A stretch of 64,000 nt of DNA from the NCBI RefSeq assembly GCF_024643205.1, contig NZ_JAMKQJ010000005.1:379297-443296 (forward strand), in the 5' to 3' direction. Shown here one piece after another: positions 28,095 through 36,958 of the stretch. Made by a program: the position numbers and the translations under genes. The DNA is from Parapedobacter tibetensis (GTDB lineage Bacteria > Bacteroidota > Bacteroidia > Sphingobacteriales > Sphingobacteriaceae). Under the pieces are notes generated by a model, which was not told the DNA's origin, searched no databases, and was given only the letters and a program-made list of their open reading frames with translations. Numbering within the stretch: the first letter of the stretch is position 1; the number at the start of each line of letters is the position of its first letter.

Positions 28095-30548
28095 ATGAGA
28101 TTCATCGCGCATTTTTGGCCATTGTTCATTGCGGTGGCCCTTATTTATTTGTTCCATCATTCCTGGGGTGTAGTGCCACCATTGGGGAAAGTATTCAACC
28201 CCTTTCAGGGTTTCCTCCAAAACGAAGGGACTAACCTCATCAAAGAAAATGAAGCCATCTTTATCGAGGGGTTAATGGACGAAGTGGTTGTCCGCTATGA
28301 CGACAATGCGGTACCCCATATTTTCGCCAATAGCGATGACGACTTATATTTTGCCCAAGGGTATGTGGTTGCCCGTGACCGCCTATGGCAAATGGAATTC
28401 TACACGCTTGTCGCTGCAGGACGGCTCACGGAAGTGGTGGGTGAAGGTGCATTGGAGTACGACCGCTTTAACCGGCGCTTGGGTATGGCGCGCTCAGCAA
28501 TTGCCATCACCAAAAATTTGGAAGCTGATACCTTGGCCAACCGGATCCTGCAGGCCTATGCGGCTGGTGTGAATGCGTATATTGACCAATTGGCGTATAA
28601 GGATCTGCCTGTGGAATATAAACTCCTGAATTATAAACCTGAGCACTGGTCTCCTTATAAGTCCATCCTGATGCTGATGAACATGCGCAACACGCTCAAT
28701 GGTGGGAGTAATGATTACCGACTTAGCAATGTGTTGGCCCAGTATGGTCCTGATGTTGTGGCCGACCTGTTCCCGGACTATCCTGCGGTGGAATCGCCCA
28801 TTGTACCCGAAGGGACAGATTGGACCTTTTCACCATTGGCCATCCCCGCCGTGCCGGACACCGTGTCGGCCTTGCCTGACAGCAACCTGCTGGCTTTAAA
28901 TGTTCCGGCTCCCCGTCCCGAAGTGGGCAGTAACAACTGGGCGGTAGCGGGGAGCAAATCGGCCACGGGCCTGCCTATCCTCGCCAACGATCCGCACTTG
29001 CAATTGACCTTACCATCTATTTGGTACCAAATACAGTTGTCTTCACCCCATGTCAACGCATATGGTGTGGCTTTGCCGGGCACGCCAGCCATCATTGTCG
29101 GCTTCAATAAAGACGTTGCGTGGGGAGTCACCAACGTCGGATCGGATGTGATGGATTTTTACCATATCCGGTTCCGCGACACCACATTTGAAGCATATTG
29201 GCATGATGGGCAGTGGAAACCTACTACCATGCATATGGAAACCTTCAAGCTAAAAAACGGGAAGGAAATACAAGACACGTTATACTATACGCACCACGGA
29301 CCCATTGTGTACCATGAAGCGAAACCGACCAATTACGCTAAAGGCCTACCAGTGGGCTACTCCATGCGTTGGGTTACCAATGAAACCGATGGTGCCGATG
29401 TGCTTACTTTCCATTACCTCAACCGTGCAAAAAACTATGGTGAGTATCGCCGGGCGTTGTCCTATTTCACCGCACCAGCCCAGAATTTTATCTTTTCGAG
29501 CAATGCCGGTGATATTGTCATCACCTCCAATGGGAAGTTGCCGTTAAAGTGGAAAGGCCAGGGCAAATACCTGTTGGATGGCACCTTGGCAGCGCATGAT
29601 TGGCAAGGGTGGATTCCCAATGACCAAAACCCCGAGGTGAGAAATCCTTCCAGGGGGTATGTGAGTTCGGCCAACCAATTTCCCACGGACACCACCTATC
29701 CCTATTACCTCGACTGGAAATTTGCGCACTCCAGCCGAGCCATCCGCATCAATGAGCGCCTCGAAGCGATGGTAGGCGCCACTACCGATAGTTTACGCGC
29801 ATTGCAAAACGATGTTTACAACGTGGATGCACGGCGGATTCTACCGCATTTGCTTCCAGTTTTATCCTCGAATGAATCCACTCGGAAATCGGAGGCATTC
29901 CAAGCCATTGAGCAGTGGGACTACCTGAATGCCGCAGATGCCGTAGGCGCTTCCATTTTCGAGAACTGGTTGGATGAATTGCTTGCTGGAATCTGGGATG
30001 ATGAGTTCCCCAAGGATAAACGACTGGTATACCCGAGTCTCGACCGCACATTTGAGCTCATCAAGAACGAACCGGATGCCAAGTGGTTTGATAATGTAAA
30101 CACGATGGATACGGTGGAAACCATGGACGATATCGTACGGGAGAGCTTTAAATCCGCCTTGATGATGTTGCGTGATCGGTATGGCAATATTTCCGAAGGC
30201 AATTGGGCCTGGGGAACCGTGAAACGGACACGGATTATGCATTTGGTACCCAATTTCACCTCCTTTGGCCGTACAGGAATTATTAATGGTGGCGGTGGTG
30301 GTATTGTCAATGCCACCACGGGTACCCATGGTCCTTCGTGGCGAATGGTGGTGCAGCTGGACACCGAATGGCCGGTGGCCTATGGTTTATATCCGGGTGG
30401 GCAATCTGGCAACCCCGGGAGTAAATACTACGATAATATGATTGACCGCTGGGCCAACGGCGAGTTGGATACGCTCCTGTTTATGAAACATGACGATGAG
30501 GAATCGGAAAGGCTGCAACATCACGTTTCATTGAAACCAAAAAAATGA
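28095..30548 (+). CDS. Penicillin acylase-family amidase (Ntn hydrolase)
   Basis: An 817-residue exported precursor. An N-terminal hydrophobic segment (4-22) directs it to the periplasm. The alpha chain includes YDDNAVPHIFANSDDDLYF and AQGYVVARDRLWQM. The autoprocessing site is GSNNWAVAG, where Ser279 becomes the N-terminal nucleophile of the beta chain after cleavage at Gly278. Then comes LANDPHLQLTLPSIWYQ. The family hydrolyses amide-linked acyl chains, including penicillins and acyl-homoserine lactones; the natural substrate here is unknown. A perfect promoter precedes it, and a small membrane-protein gene follows after 6 bases. Confidence 0.92.
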   Translation: MRFIAHFWPLFIAVALIYLFHHSWGVVPPLGKVFNPFQGFLQNEGTNLIKENEAIFIEGLMDEVVVRYDDNAVPHIFANSDDDLYFAQGYVVARDRLWQMEFYTLVAAGRLTEVVGEGALEYDRFNRRLGMARSAIAITKNLEADTLANRILQAYAAGVNAYIDQLAYKDLPVEYKLLNYKPEHWSPYKSILMLMNMRNTLNGGSNDYRLSNVLAQYGPDVVADLFPDYPAVESPIVPEGTDWTFSPLAIPAVPDTVSALPDSNLLALNVPAPRPEVGSNNWAVAGSKSATGLPILANDPHLQLTLPSIWYQIQLSSPHVNAYGVALPGTPAIIVGFNKDVAWGVTNVGSDVMDFYHIRFRDTTFEAYWHDGQWKPTTMHMETFKLKNGKEIQDTLYYTHHGPIVYHEAKPTNYAKGLPVGYSMRWVTNETDGADVLTFHYLNRAKNYGEYRRALSYFTAPAQNFIFSSNAGDIVITSNGKLPLKWKGQGKYLLDGTLAAHDWQGWIPNDQNPEVRNPSRGYVSSANQFPTDTTYPYYLDWKFAHSSRAIRINERLEAMVGATTDSLRALQNDVYNVDARRILPHLLPVLSSNESTRKSEAFQAIEQWDYLNAADAVGASIFENWLDELLAGIWDDEFPKDKRLVYPSLDRTFELIKNEPDAKWFDNVNTMDTVETMDDIVRESFKSALMMLRDRYGNISEGNWAWGTVKRTRIMHLVPNFTSFGRTGIINGGGGGIVNATTGTHGPSWRMVVQLDTEWPVAYGLYPGGQSGNPGSKYYDNMIDRWANGELDTLLFMKHDDEESERLQHHVSLKPKK

Positions 30549-30554
30549 GCTAAC

Positions 30555-30923
30555 ATGCTATATCTACTAATTGTGCTTATCGGAGGGCTGTTGTCCTATT
30601 TTGGTCCTTGGTGGGTCATTGCTCCTGTTTGTTTCGCCGGCTGTTGGTGGAGGTCGCCAACGGCATCCTATGCCTTTTGGGTATCGGCTCTGGCGGGACT
30701 TACCCTATGGTTAGGTTATTCAACCTATCTTCATGTGTTGTCCGAAGTGGATTTGGTAAGCAAGGTTGCCGGTGTTTTCACCGGCGGCGCGCCGGCATTA
30801 GCGAATGTGCCCGGCACTATACTGGTGTTCGTCATCGCCGCATTGGTCGTCGGCCTTGTAAGTGGGTTTTCCGGATTGGCCGGAATGAAAGTGGGCCGGT
30901 TTATACACCGGCCTGCCGAATAA
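30555..30923 (+). CDS. Small four-helix membrane protein, unknown
   Basis: A 122-residue protein made almost entirely of four hydrophobic segments (about 1-30, 38-60, 65-80 and 90-110), with FVIAALVVGLVSGFSG in the last. It starts 6 bases after the amidase stop, so it is probably co-transcribed. No family is recognised with confidence. Confidence 0.68.
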   Translation: MLYLLIVLIGGLLSYFGPWWVIAPVCFAGCWWRSPTASYAFWVSALAGLTLWLGYSTYLHVLSEVDLVSKVAGVFTGGAPALANVPGTILVFVIAALVVGLVSGFSGLAGMKVGRFIHRPAE

Positions 30924-31017
30924 TCTCGAGATATACATGTGGCAGGTGTCCGGTATGATTAAGGCATCGGGATGATCGGCGTCAAGTGCTACGCCATTTG
31001 CGTAGTGTCCTGCATCC

Positions 31018-32289
31018 TTAAACAATCCCTTTCCTGTTCGAATCGAATTTAAGCATAATGAAGAGCAAAATGGTGAAACTCCATAGCGAGGACCCTCCAT
31101 AGCTGAGGAAGGGTAGGGGAATGCCGATAATGGGCACGATGCCGATGGTCATGCCAATGTTAATGGCGAAGTGAAAAAACAGGATGCATGCCACTCCATA
31201 GGCATAAATGCGTGCAAAGGCCGTACGTTGTCGCTCAGCAATATTGACGATGCGTAACAATAGCGTGAGGTAGATGCCAATGACCACCATGGAGCCTACA
31301 AAACCCCACTCTTCGCCAATGGTGCAGAAAATAAAATCCGTGCTTTGCTCAGGTACGAAATTATATTTGGTTTGGGTACCTTGAAGGTAACCTTTGCCCC
31401 AAAATTGCCCGGATCCAATAGCGATTTTGGATTGATTGAGGTTGTATCCCTGTCCCCGAGGATCATCTATTTTGCCTAGAATTACATCAATACGGTTGCG
31501 TTGGTGCGATTGTAATACATTATCGTATACAAATTCCACACAGAATACATAGGCGGCGCAGATGGCAAAGAGTACGACCAGGTTGGTGATTATTTTCCGT
31601 TTCTTCCGAAAATAATATATGCCTAATCCACAAATGGCAGCCAAGGTGAGGATGACGGCCCAATGGCTGAAGGCCAGTGTAAGGACAAATAACATAATGC
31701 AAAGGCCGCCAAACAGCAACCAAGGGCCAGAGATATAGCCTTCTCTATAGAAAACGAACACGAGGGCAAAGAAAGCTAGCGCCGAACCTGTATCGGGTTG
31801 GAGCAACACCAGCAATACGGGAAGCAATACAATGGCCGCACCGAAAAACAAGGTTTTGAGATTGGGATTTCTATTGCTGTTGGCGCTCAGGTACCTAGCT
31901 AATAATAAACAGGTGGCCAATTTGGCAAATTCAGCGGGCTGTAGGCGGAAACTGCCGATGGGTATCCAGGCTTGGTTGCCCCCCACGTTGCGCCCCACAA
32001 TGAGTACGGTCACTAATAACAGTATGGTAATGGCATAAAGGACGGGAGCAATGGAACTGTAAAACTTAGCATCGACAACGAGCATGGTTACGGCAATAAG
32101 CATCGCCGAAAAGATATAGATGGATTGCTTGCCGTAATTGGTATTCATGCTGAACAAACTTGGATAATTGGGGTCAAAAACCGCCGCCTGAATATTGAAC
32201 CAACCAATGATACACAGCAATAGCCAAAGGAGGACGGTGAACCAATCCACGTCTCCGCCAAATAGTTTATTTCGATGCGGATTATTCAT
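31018..32289 (-). CDS. rodA: Rod shape-determining glycosyltransferase RodA
   Basis: A 423-residue SEDS-family membrane enzyme that polymerises lipid II during cell elongation, in partnership with PBP2. About ten membrane segments are visible. Family motifs include GGNQAWIPIGSFRLQPAEFAK (split across the loop), LVLLQPDTGSALAF, EEWGFVGS and PLPFLSYGGSSLWS near the end. It overlaps the end of mrdA by 8 bases and is the last gene of the mre operon. Confidence 0.95.
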   Translation of the reverse strand: MNNPHRNKLFGGDVDWFTVLLWLLLCIIGWFNIQAAVFDPNYPSLFSMNTNYGKQSIYIFSAMLIAVTMLVVDAKFYSSIAPVLYAITILLLVTVLIVGRNVGGNQAWIPIGSFRLQPAEFAKLATCLLLARYLSANSNRNPNLKTLFFGAAIVLLPVLLVLLQPDTGSALAFFALVFVFYREGYISGPWLLFGGLCIMLFVLTLAFSHWAVILTLAAICGLGIYYFRKKRKIITNLVVLFAICAAYVFCVEFVYDNVLQSHQRNRIDVILGKIDDPRGQGYNLNQSKIAIGSGQFWGKGYLQGTQTKYNFVPEQSTDFIFCTIGEEWGFVGSMVVIGIYLTLLLRIVNIAERQRTAFARIYAYGVACILFFHFAINIGMTIGIVPIIGIPLPFLSYGGSSLWSFTILLFIMLKFDSNRKGIV

Positions 32290-34237
32290 ACCTGTTCATG
32301 ATGGCACTGTGGTGAACAAATAAGACTTCTTCCTCTTTTCTCGGCTCTTCCTTAGGCTTGGCTTGCCGTTTGGGCGCTGCCATGGTAACCTCTTGCGGTT
32401 TCTCCGTTTCCAGTTTGGGCAAGAGATCGGCGTTATATATCCGGTCTTGGATATATTTGGGAAGGGTAACCGTGTCTTTCAAATACTTTTCGATTAGCAT
32501 GCTGGCAATGGGGCCGGCCCATGTGCCGCCATAACCTGCATTCTCCACGACTACGGCAATGGCAATTTTGGGGTTTTCACGCGGGGCGAAGGCGAAAAAT
32601 ACAGCATGGTCTGCTCCATGTGGATTTTGCGCGGTCCCCGTTTTTCCACACATTTCGATATCAGCAATCCGTACGGCATATCCGGTGCCACCGGGTATAT
32701 TTACCGCCCGGCTCAACCCTTCTATCACGGGTTCGTAATACTTTCCGTCTACACCGGCAGAAATTTTTTCCGTAAATTCCTCCTTAACGATTTTTTGCTC
32801 CCCAATGCCCTTAATCAGATGTGGGCGATAGTAAAAGCCCCGGTTGGCCACAATGGCCATGATATTGGCCATCTGTAAGGGAGTAATACCCATTTCACCC
32901 TGACCAATGGATAAGGATATGTTATAGCTCGAACCCCACTTGGCATTGCCGTACGCCTTGGTGTAGTAATCCGCCGTCGGTAGCAACCCTGACTTTTCTC
33001 CCGGTAAGTCAATACCAAGGGTGTGTCCGATACCAAATTTCATGACAGCTTCGCGCCACAACTCGTATGCCTCCGCGCTAGGCATATTGCGATGGTCTAT
33101 CATCCGTGCATAGGTATGCCCGTAATAGGTATTGCAGGAGCGTTGGATGGATTTGATTAATGCGGTGGCCCCATCCACATGCGTGCATCGCATGATGGCC
33201 CTGCCACCACCATATCGGTATCCGCCCGGACAGTTGAATACGGTATGCTCGTCTATGAGGTTTGCTTGCTGGGCGGTGAGGGCGCTCACTACCTTGAACA
33301 CCGAACCCGGAGGGTACTGTGCTTGTATGGGGCGGATAAACATGGGCTTGTGTGGATCATGGAGCATGGTCATGTAATTGTTGCCACGTTCGCGCCCCAC
33401 CATCAGGTTAGGATCATAGCTGGGACTGCTCACGAATGTGAGTATCTCGCCCGTGTTGGGCTCGATAGCCACTACGCTGCCGATTTTATTACGCATCAGC
33501 TTTTCGGCTAGGATTTGCAGTTCCTTGTCCAATGAAGAAACCAAACCATCCCCAGCCATGGCCAAGGTATCATATTTCCCTTCAGCGAAGACGCCTTTGG
33601 GTCTGTTGAAAGCATCCACCAACACATTCTTCACGCCCCGCTGGCCTCGTAATAGGTCTTCATAGGCATATTCAACGCCGCTGGCACCAATGTAATCGCC
33701 GGGACGGTAAAAGCCGTTGGAGCGTTCGATATTTCGATCGTTCACCTCTTGGATATATCCCAAAAATTGTGCGGCAATACTATCGGGATAGCTGCGTACC
33801 GTCCTGTTCTGTACATAGAATCCCCTGAACTTATAGAGATGTTCCTGCAATGTGGCGTATGCGGTGGAAGGTATTTGCTTCTCAAATTGCGAGGCTTTGT
33901 ATGGGGAATAGTTGCGCGCCGTTGTCATCCGTCGCTCAAAGCCTGCTTTGTCTATTCCCACCAGTTCACATAGCAGCGCCGTATCGAGGGCCTTTACCTC
34001 GCGCGGTGTCACCAGTAGGTCATATACCGGTTCATTTTGCACCAATACTTTTCCATCGCGATCGAGAATAACCCCCCTAGCGGGGTAGATGACCATTTTT
34101 CGTAACACATTGTTATTGGCGGAGAGCAAGTAGGACTGATCAATCAACTGAAGGTAAAACAGGCGGGCAGAAATGATGACCGCCACAACGATAAAAATGC
34201 CTTGAATGATGTATTTCCTTGCAAATAGACTATTCAT
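32282..34237 (-). CDS. mrdA: Penicillin-binding protein 2
   Basis: A 651-residue class B transpeptidase that cross-links peptidoglycan during rod elongation. It has one N-terminal membrane anchor (8-28), a dimerisation domain, and the transpeptidase motifs SVFK (Ser312, Lys315), SCN (367-369) and KTG (532-534). The last ~60 residues are a lysine- and proline-rich tail (KRQAKPKEEPRKEEE). It sits 66 bases after mreD and overlaps rodA. Confidence 0.95.
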   Translation of the reverse strand: MNSLFARKYIIQGIFIVVAVIISARLFYLQLIDQSYLLSANNNVLRKMVIYPARGVILDRDGKVLVQNEPVYDLLVTPREVKALDTALLCELVGIDKAGFERRMTTARNYSPYKASQFEKQIPSTAYATLQEHLYKFRGFYVQNRTVRSYPDSIAAQFLGYIQEVNDRNIERSNGFYRPGDYIGASGVEYAYEDLLRGQRGVKNVLVDAFNRPKGVFAEGKYDTLAMAGDGLVSSLDKELQILAEKLMRNKIGSVVAIEPNTGEILTFVSSPSYDPNLMVGRERGNNYMTMLHDPHKPMFIRPIQAQYPPGSVFKVVSALTAQQANLIDEHTVFNCPGGYRYGGGRAIMRCTHVDGATALIKSIQRSCNTYYGHTYARMIDHRNMPSAEAYELWREAVMKFGIGHTLGIDLPGEKSGLLPTADYYTKAYGNAKWGSSYNISLSIGQGEMGITPLQMANIMAIVANRGFYYRPHLIKGIGEQKIVKEEFTEKISAGVDGKYYEPVIEGLSRAVNIPGGTGYAVRIADIEMCGKTGTAQNPHGADHAVFFAFAPRENPKIAIAVVVENAGYGGTWAGPIASMLIEKYLKDTVTLPKYIQDRIYNADLLPKLETEKPQEVTMAAPKRQAKPKEEPRKEEEVLFVHHSAIMNRYE

Positions 34238-34303
34238 TTATTGTAAAATGCTTATACCAATACCAAAAGGGCAATTGGCCGCCCAAATCCACTCCATTCC
34301 AAA

Positions 34304-34819
34304 TTAACGCTGCTTCTTTCGATAAAACAGCAAACTGAATAACAAAATGGTAATGACCGTAAATATACAACTTAAAAGAATACGGATGATGGTGTAATGG
34401 AATTGATGGAAAGTAAAGGTTTCCATCATAAACAATACGGCATGATGGAATAAGGTGAGCACAAACACATAGAGGAAATACCATCTGAATGGTACGGTAC
34501 CCCATGACGGGGTCATGTAATTTTCATAATGGTCTGTTTGCAACGTAATGCGAAGGAACATGATGCGACCCCAGGCGAGTGCTACACAGGCGGCTGCATT
34601 GACTCCTAAGGTATCATAGAAGGCATCGATGGTAATGCCGGTGACAAATGCGAGAAAATATAAGATGAAATTAGGAATGCCAACCGGTAATAACAGGATA
34701 ATCAGGATATATGGAAATGGTGTAGCGAGGTTGTAATAGCCAATATTTTTGAACAAAAACACCTGCAAAATGACTAGCGCGATAAAACGGACAATATTGT
34801 ATGAGAGTAGCTTAGCCAT
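34304..34819 (-). CDS. mreD: Rod shape-determining protein MreD
   Basis: A 171-residue inner-membrane protein with five to six hydrophobic helices (for example FPYILIILLLPVGIPNF and FVTGITIDAFYDTLG). It belongs to the elongasome that links MreB to cell-wall synthesis. The sequence alone is weakly diagnostic; position between mreC (8-base overlap) and mrdA settles it. Confidence 0.88.
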   Translation of the reverse strand: MAKLLSYNIVRFIALVILQVFLFKNIGYYNLATPFPYILIILLLPVGIPNFILYFLAFVTGITIDAFYDTLGVNAAACVALAWGRIMFLRITLQTDHYENYMTPSWGTVPFRWYFLYVFVLTLFHHAVLFMMETFTFHQFHYTIIRILLSCIFTVITILLFSLLFYRKKQR

Positions 34820-35645
34820 TGTCGTCGTTTTGGGCTTCTAAATCTGCTTTTTCCTCTGCAAACAAGTCTTCCACAATATATACCTGCTGCAGATTGTGAA
34901 ACTGCGTGCTGAGTTCTATTTTGATGTTTAGAAAACTGTCGCCACCTGAATTCCCCGTTTCAATAACTTTACCCACCGGTATGCCTGGGGGGAAGAGGGA
35001 AAACCCCGACGTATAGACCGATTCGCCTTTCCTCACCTTCACATGGTTCGGTATATCTTTCAGGGTGGCCATACGGGCATCATAGCTGTCTCCCCAAACC
35101 AATGACCCAAAAGCCTGGCTGTCTTCCAGTGAAGCACTGATGCGGCTTTCGCTGTGCAATAACGATTGTACGGTGGAAAAATGGTCGGACACATTAAGGA
35201 CAATACCCACGATGCCACTGGCGGATATAACCCCCATGCCTTTTTGGATACCATGTTTCTTGCCCTTGTCTAGGGTAATGTAGTTGTTTTTTTGGTGGAT
35301 GCTGTTGTTGGTCACCTTGGCAACGATGTAATGATATTGCACATCACGTGCGCTGTCAATGACCAGATCACTTTCCACACTATCCGGTGCTATAAAGTAC
35401 TGCAATTGTTTGCGCAGCATTGCATTTTCTTCGGCCAGTAGCGCATTTTCCTGACTGAGGTTTAGGTAGCTTTTCCATGCGTTTATCTTGGCGTAAGTAG
35501 CACCTATGAAGTGGTTTGATGAGTTGACGGCCGATGCGCGCTGGAATGTATTATTCCGTATAACTAGATAAAAAGCAAACCCAAAAAACCCAACAAAAAG
35601 AAAAAAAGCATTGTATTTATTGATGAGTATCCAAAGGTTCTTCAT
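34812..35645 (-). CDS. mreC: Rod shape-determining protein MreC
   Basis: A 277-residue periplasmic scaffold with one N-terminal membrane helix (residues 10-28), a coiled-coil stretch (NALLAEENAMLRKQL) and the beta-rich MreC core with KGMGVISASGIVGIV and the VKVRKGESVYTSGFS-GIPVGKV region. It binds PBP2 and MreD. It follows mreB by 47 bases. Confidence 0.93.
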   Translation of the reverse strand: MKNLWILINKYNAFFLFVGFFGFAFYLVIRNNTFQRASAVNSSNHFIGATYAKINAWKSYLNLSQENALLAEENAMLRKQLQYFIAPDSVESDLVIDSARDVQYHYIVAKVTNNSIHQKNNYITLDKGKKHGIQKGMGVISASGIVGIVLNVSDHFSTVQSLLHSESRISASLEDSQAFGSLVWGDSYDARMATLKDIPNHVKVRKGESVYTSGFSLFPPGIPVGKVIETGNSGGDSFLNIKIELSTQFHNLQQVYIVEDLFAEEKADLEAQNDDNG

Positions 35646-35692
35646 GATAGCTTAATAGCTTATATGCATACACCAAAAGCTGATCGCTGATT

Positions 35693-36715
35693 TTACTGCA
35701 TCAAAAACTTAAACGTGCCGATATTTTTCAATGCGATACCGGTGCCTCGTACTACCGCACGTAGGGGGTCTTCTGCCACATGTACGGGCAGCTTGGTTTT
35801 GGCTTGAATGCGTTTGTCCAAACCGCGCAACAATGCGCCGCCACCTGTCAGGTAAATCCCTGTTTGGTAAATGTCAGCCGAAAGTTCGGGAGGAGTGATT
35901 TCCAAGGCTTTTAATATGGCCTCCTCTATTTTTGAGATCGACTTATCAAGGCAATGTGCAATTTCAGTATAGGAAACGGTGATTTGCTTGGGCACACCTG
36001 TCATCAAATCACGGCCTTGCACCGCGAAATCAGCCGGCGGATCTTGGAGCTCGGGAAGGGCAGACCCTACCTCGATTTTGATTTTCTCCGCTGTGCGGTC
36101 GCCAATCATGATGTTGTGTTGCCTGCGGATATATTGAACAATATCTGAATCGAAATTGTCGCCAGCCACGCGGATGGATTGATCACAAACAATCCCCGAA
36201 AGCGCAATGACTGCGATTTCCGTAGTACCTCCACCGATATCGATGACCATGTTTCCCATCGGTTCTTCCACGTCTATGCCGATGCCGACCGCGGCGGCCA
36301 TGGGCTCATGCACAAGGTACACTTCCTTGGCACCTGCTATTTCGGCCGAATCGCGTACCGCTCGTTTCTCCACCTCGGTAATACCCGAAGGGATGCAGAT
36401 GACCATGCGTAGCGAAGGAAAAAACCAACCTTTGCCATTGTTTACCATCTTAATCATCCCCCTGATCATGTGCTCGGCAGCGTTGAAATCCGCAATCACA
36501 CCATCTTTCAATGGTCTTACGGTGCGGATATTGTCGTGTGTTTTACCCTCCATCTGCATGGCCTGCCGGCCAATGGCGATGATCTTATTGGTCGTGCGAT
36601 CAAATGCGACAATAGAAGGTTCATCCACCACTACTTTATCATTATGGATAATCAGTGTATTGGCCGTACCTAAATCAATAGCAACTTCTTGAGTAAACCA
36701 GTTAAACAACCCCAT
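35693..36715 (-). CDS. mreB: Rod shape-determining actin homologue MreB
   Basis: A 340-residue bacterial actin that forms membrane-bound filaments directing lateral wall growth. It has the actin-fold nucleotide motifs VAIDLGTANTLI, MVIDIGGGTTEIAV and LTGGGALLRGLDKRI, and the N-terminal amphipathic MGLFNWF. The start at 36715 gives that family N-terminus; an in-frame Met two codons earlier is possible. It is the first gene of the operon mreB-mreC-mreD-mrdA-rodA. Confidence 0.97.
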   Translation of the reverse strand: MGLFNWFTQEVAIDLGTANTLIIHNDKVVVDEPSIVAFDRTTNKIIAIGRQAMQMEGKTHDNIRTVRPLKDGVIADFNAAEHMIRGMIKMVNNGKGWFFPSLRMVICIPSGITEVEKRAVRDSAEIAGAKEVYLVHEPMAAAVGIGIDVEEPMGNMVIDIGGGTTEIAVIALSGIVCDQSIRVAGDNFDSDIVQYIRRQHNIMIGDRTAEKIKIEVGSALPELQDPPADFAVQGRDLMTGVPKQITVSYTEIAHCLDKSISKIEEAILKALEITPPELSADIYQTGIYLTGGGALLRGLDKRIQAKTKLPVHVAEDPLRAVVRGTGIALKNIGTFKFLMQ

Positions 36716-36748
36716 TGGCAAGTATATAATGCAGTTTCAAAGAATGTG

Positions 36749-36790
36749 CAAACCTAACCAAAAAACTTATATAATTCATCAGAATTATAT
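36749..36790 (-). promoter_or_regulatory. mreB: mreB promoter -7 box with a 9-bp dyad upstream
   Basis: On the minus strand TAGGTTTG (36756-36749) fits the -7 consensus, 34 bases from the mreB ATG. A perfect dyad ATATAATTC (36769-36777), loop ATCA, GAATTATAT (36782-36790) covers the place where the -33 box would be, where no TTTG is found. It could be an operator. On the plus strand the dyad is followed by a T-run, but no plus-strand gene ends there. Confidence 0.45.
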
Positions 36791-36958
36791 GATTTTTTTA
36801 CCTCCGGATATCGATATCATCGGAACCTCGAAACCTAGAACTGCGCAAACCTGTCGAGTTTAGTCCAAATGGTATACAAGTGTTAAAAAAATGATAAAAT
36901 TTAGCGATAAGCCTCAAGTTAATTATATTGCGAGCGAATCATCTTATACTATCAATAA

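Noticed and set aside
30798..31100. Minus-strand frame of 100 codons spanning the gap after rodA
   Set aside because: It overlaps the ends of two real genes in the wrong frame. The 94-base gap itself is too short to judge.
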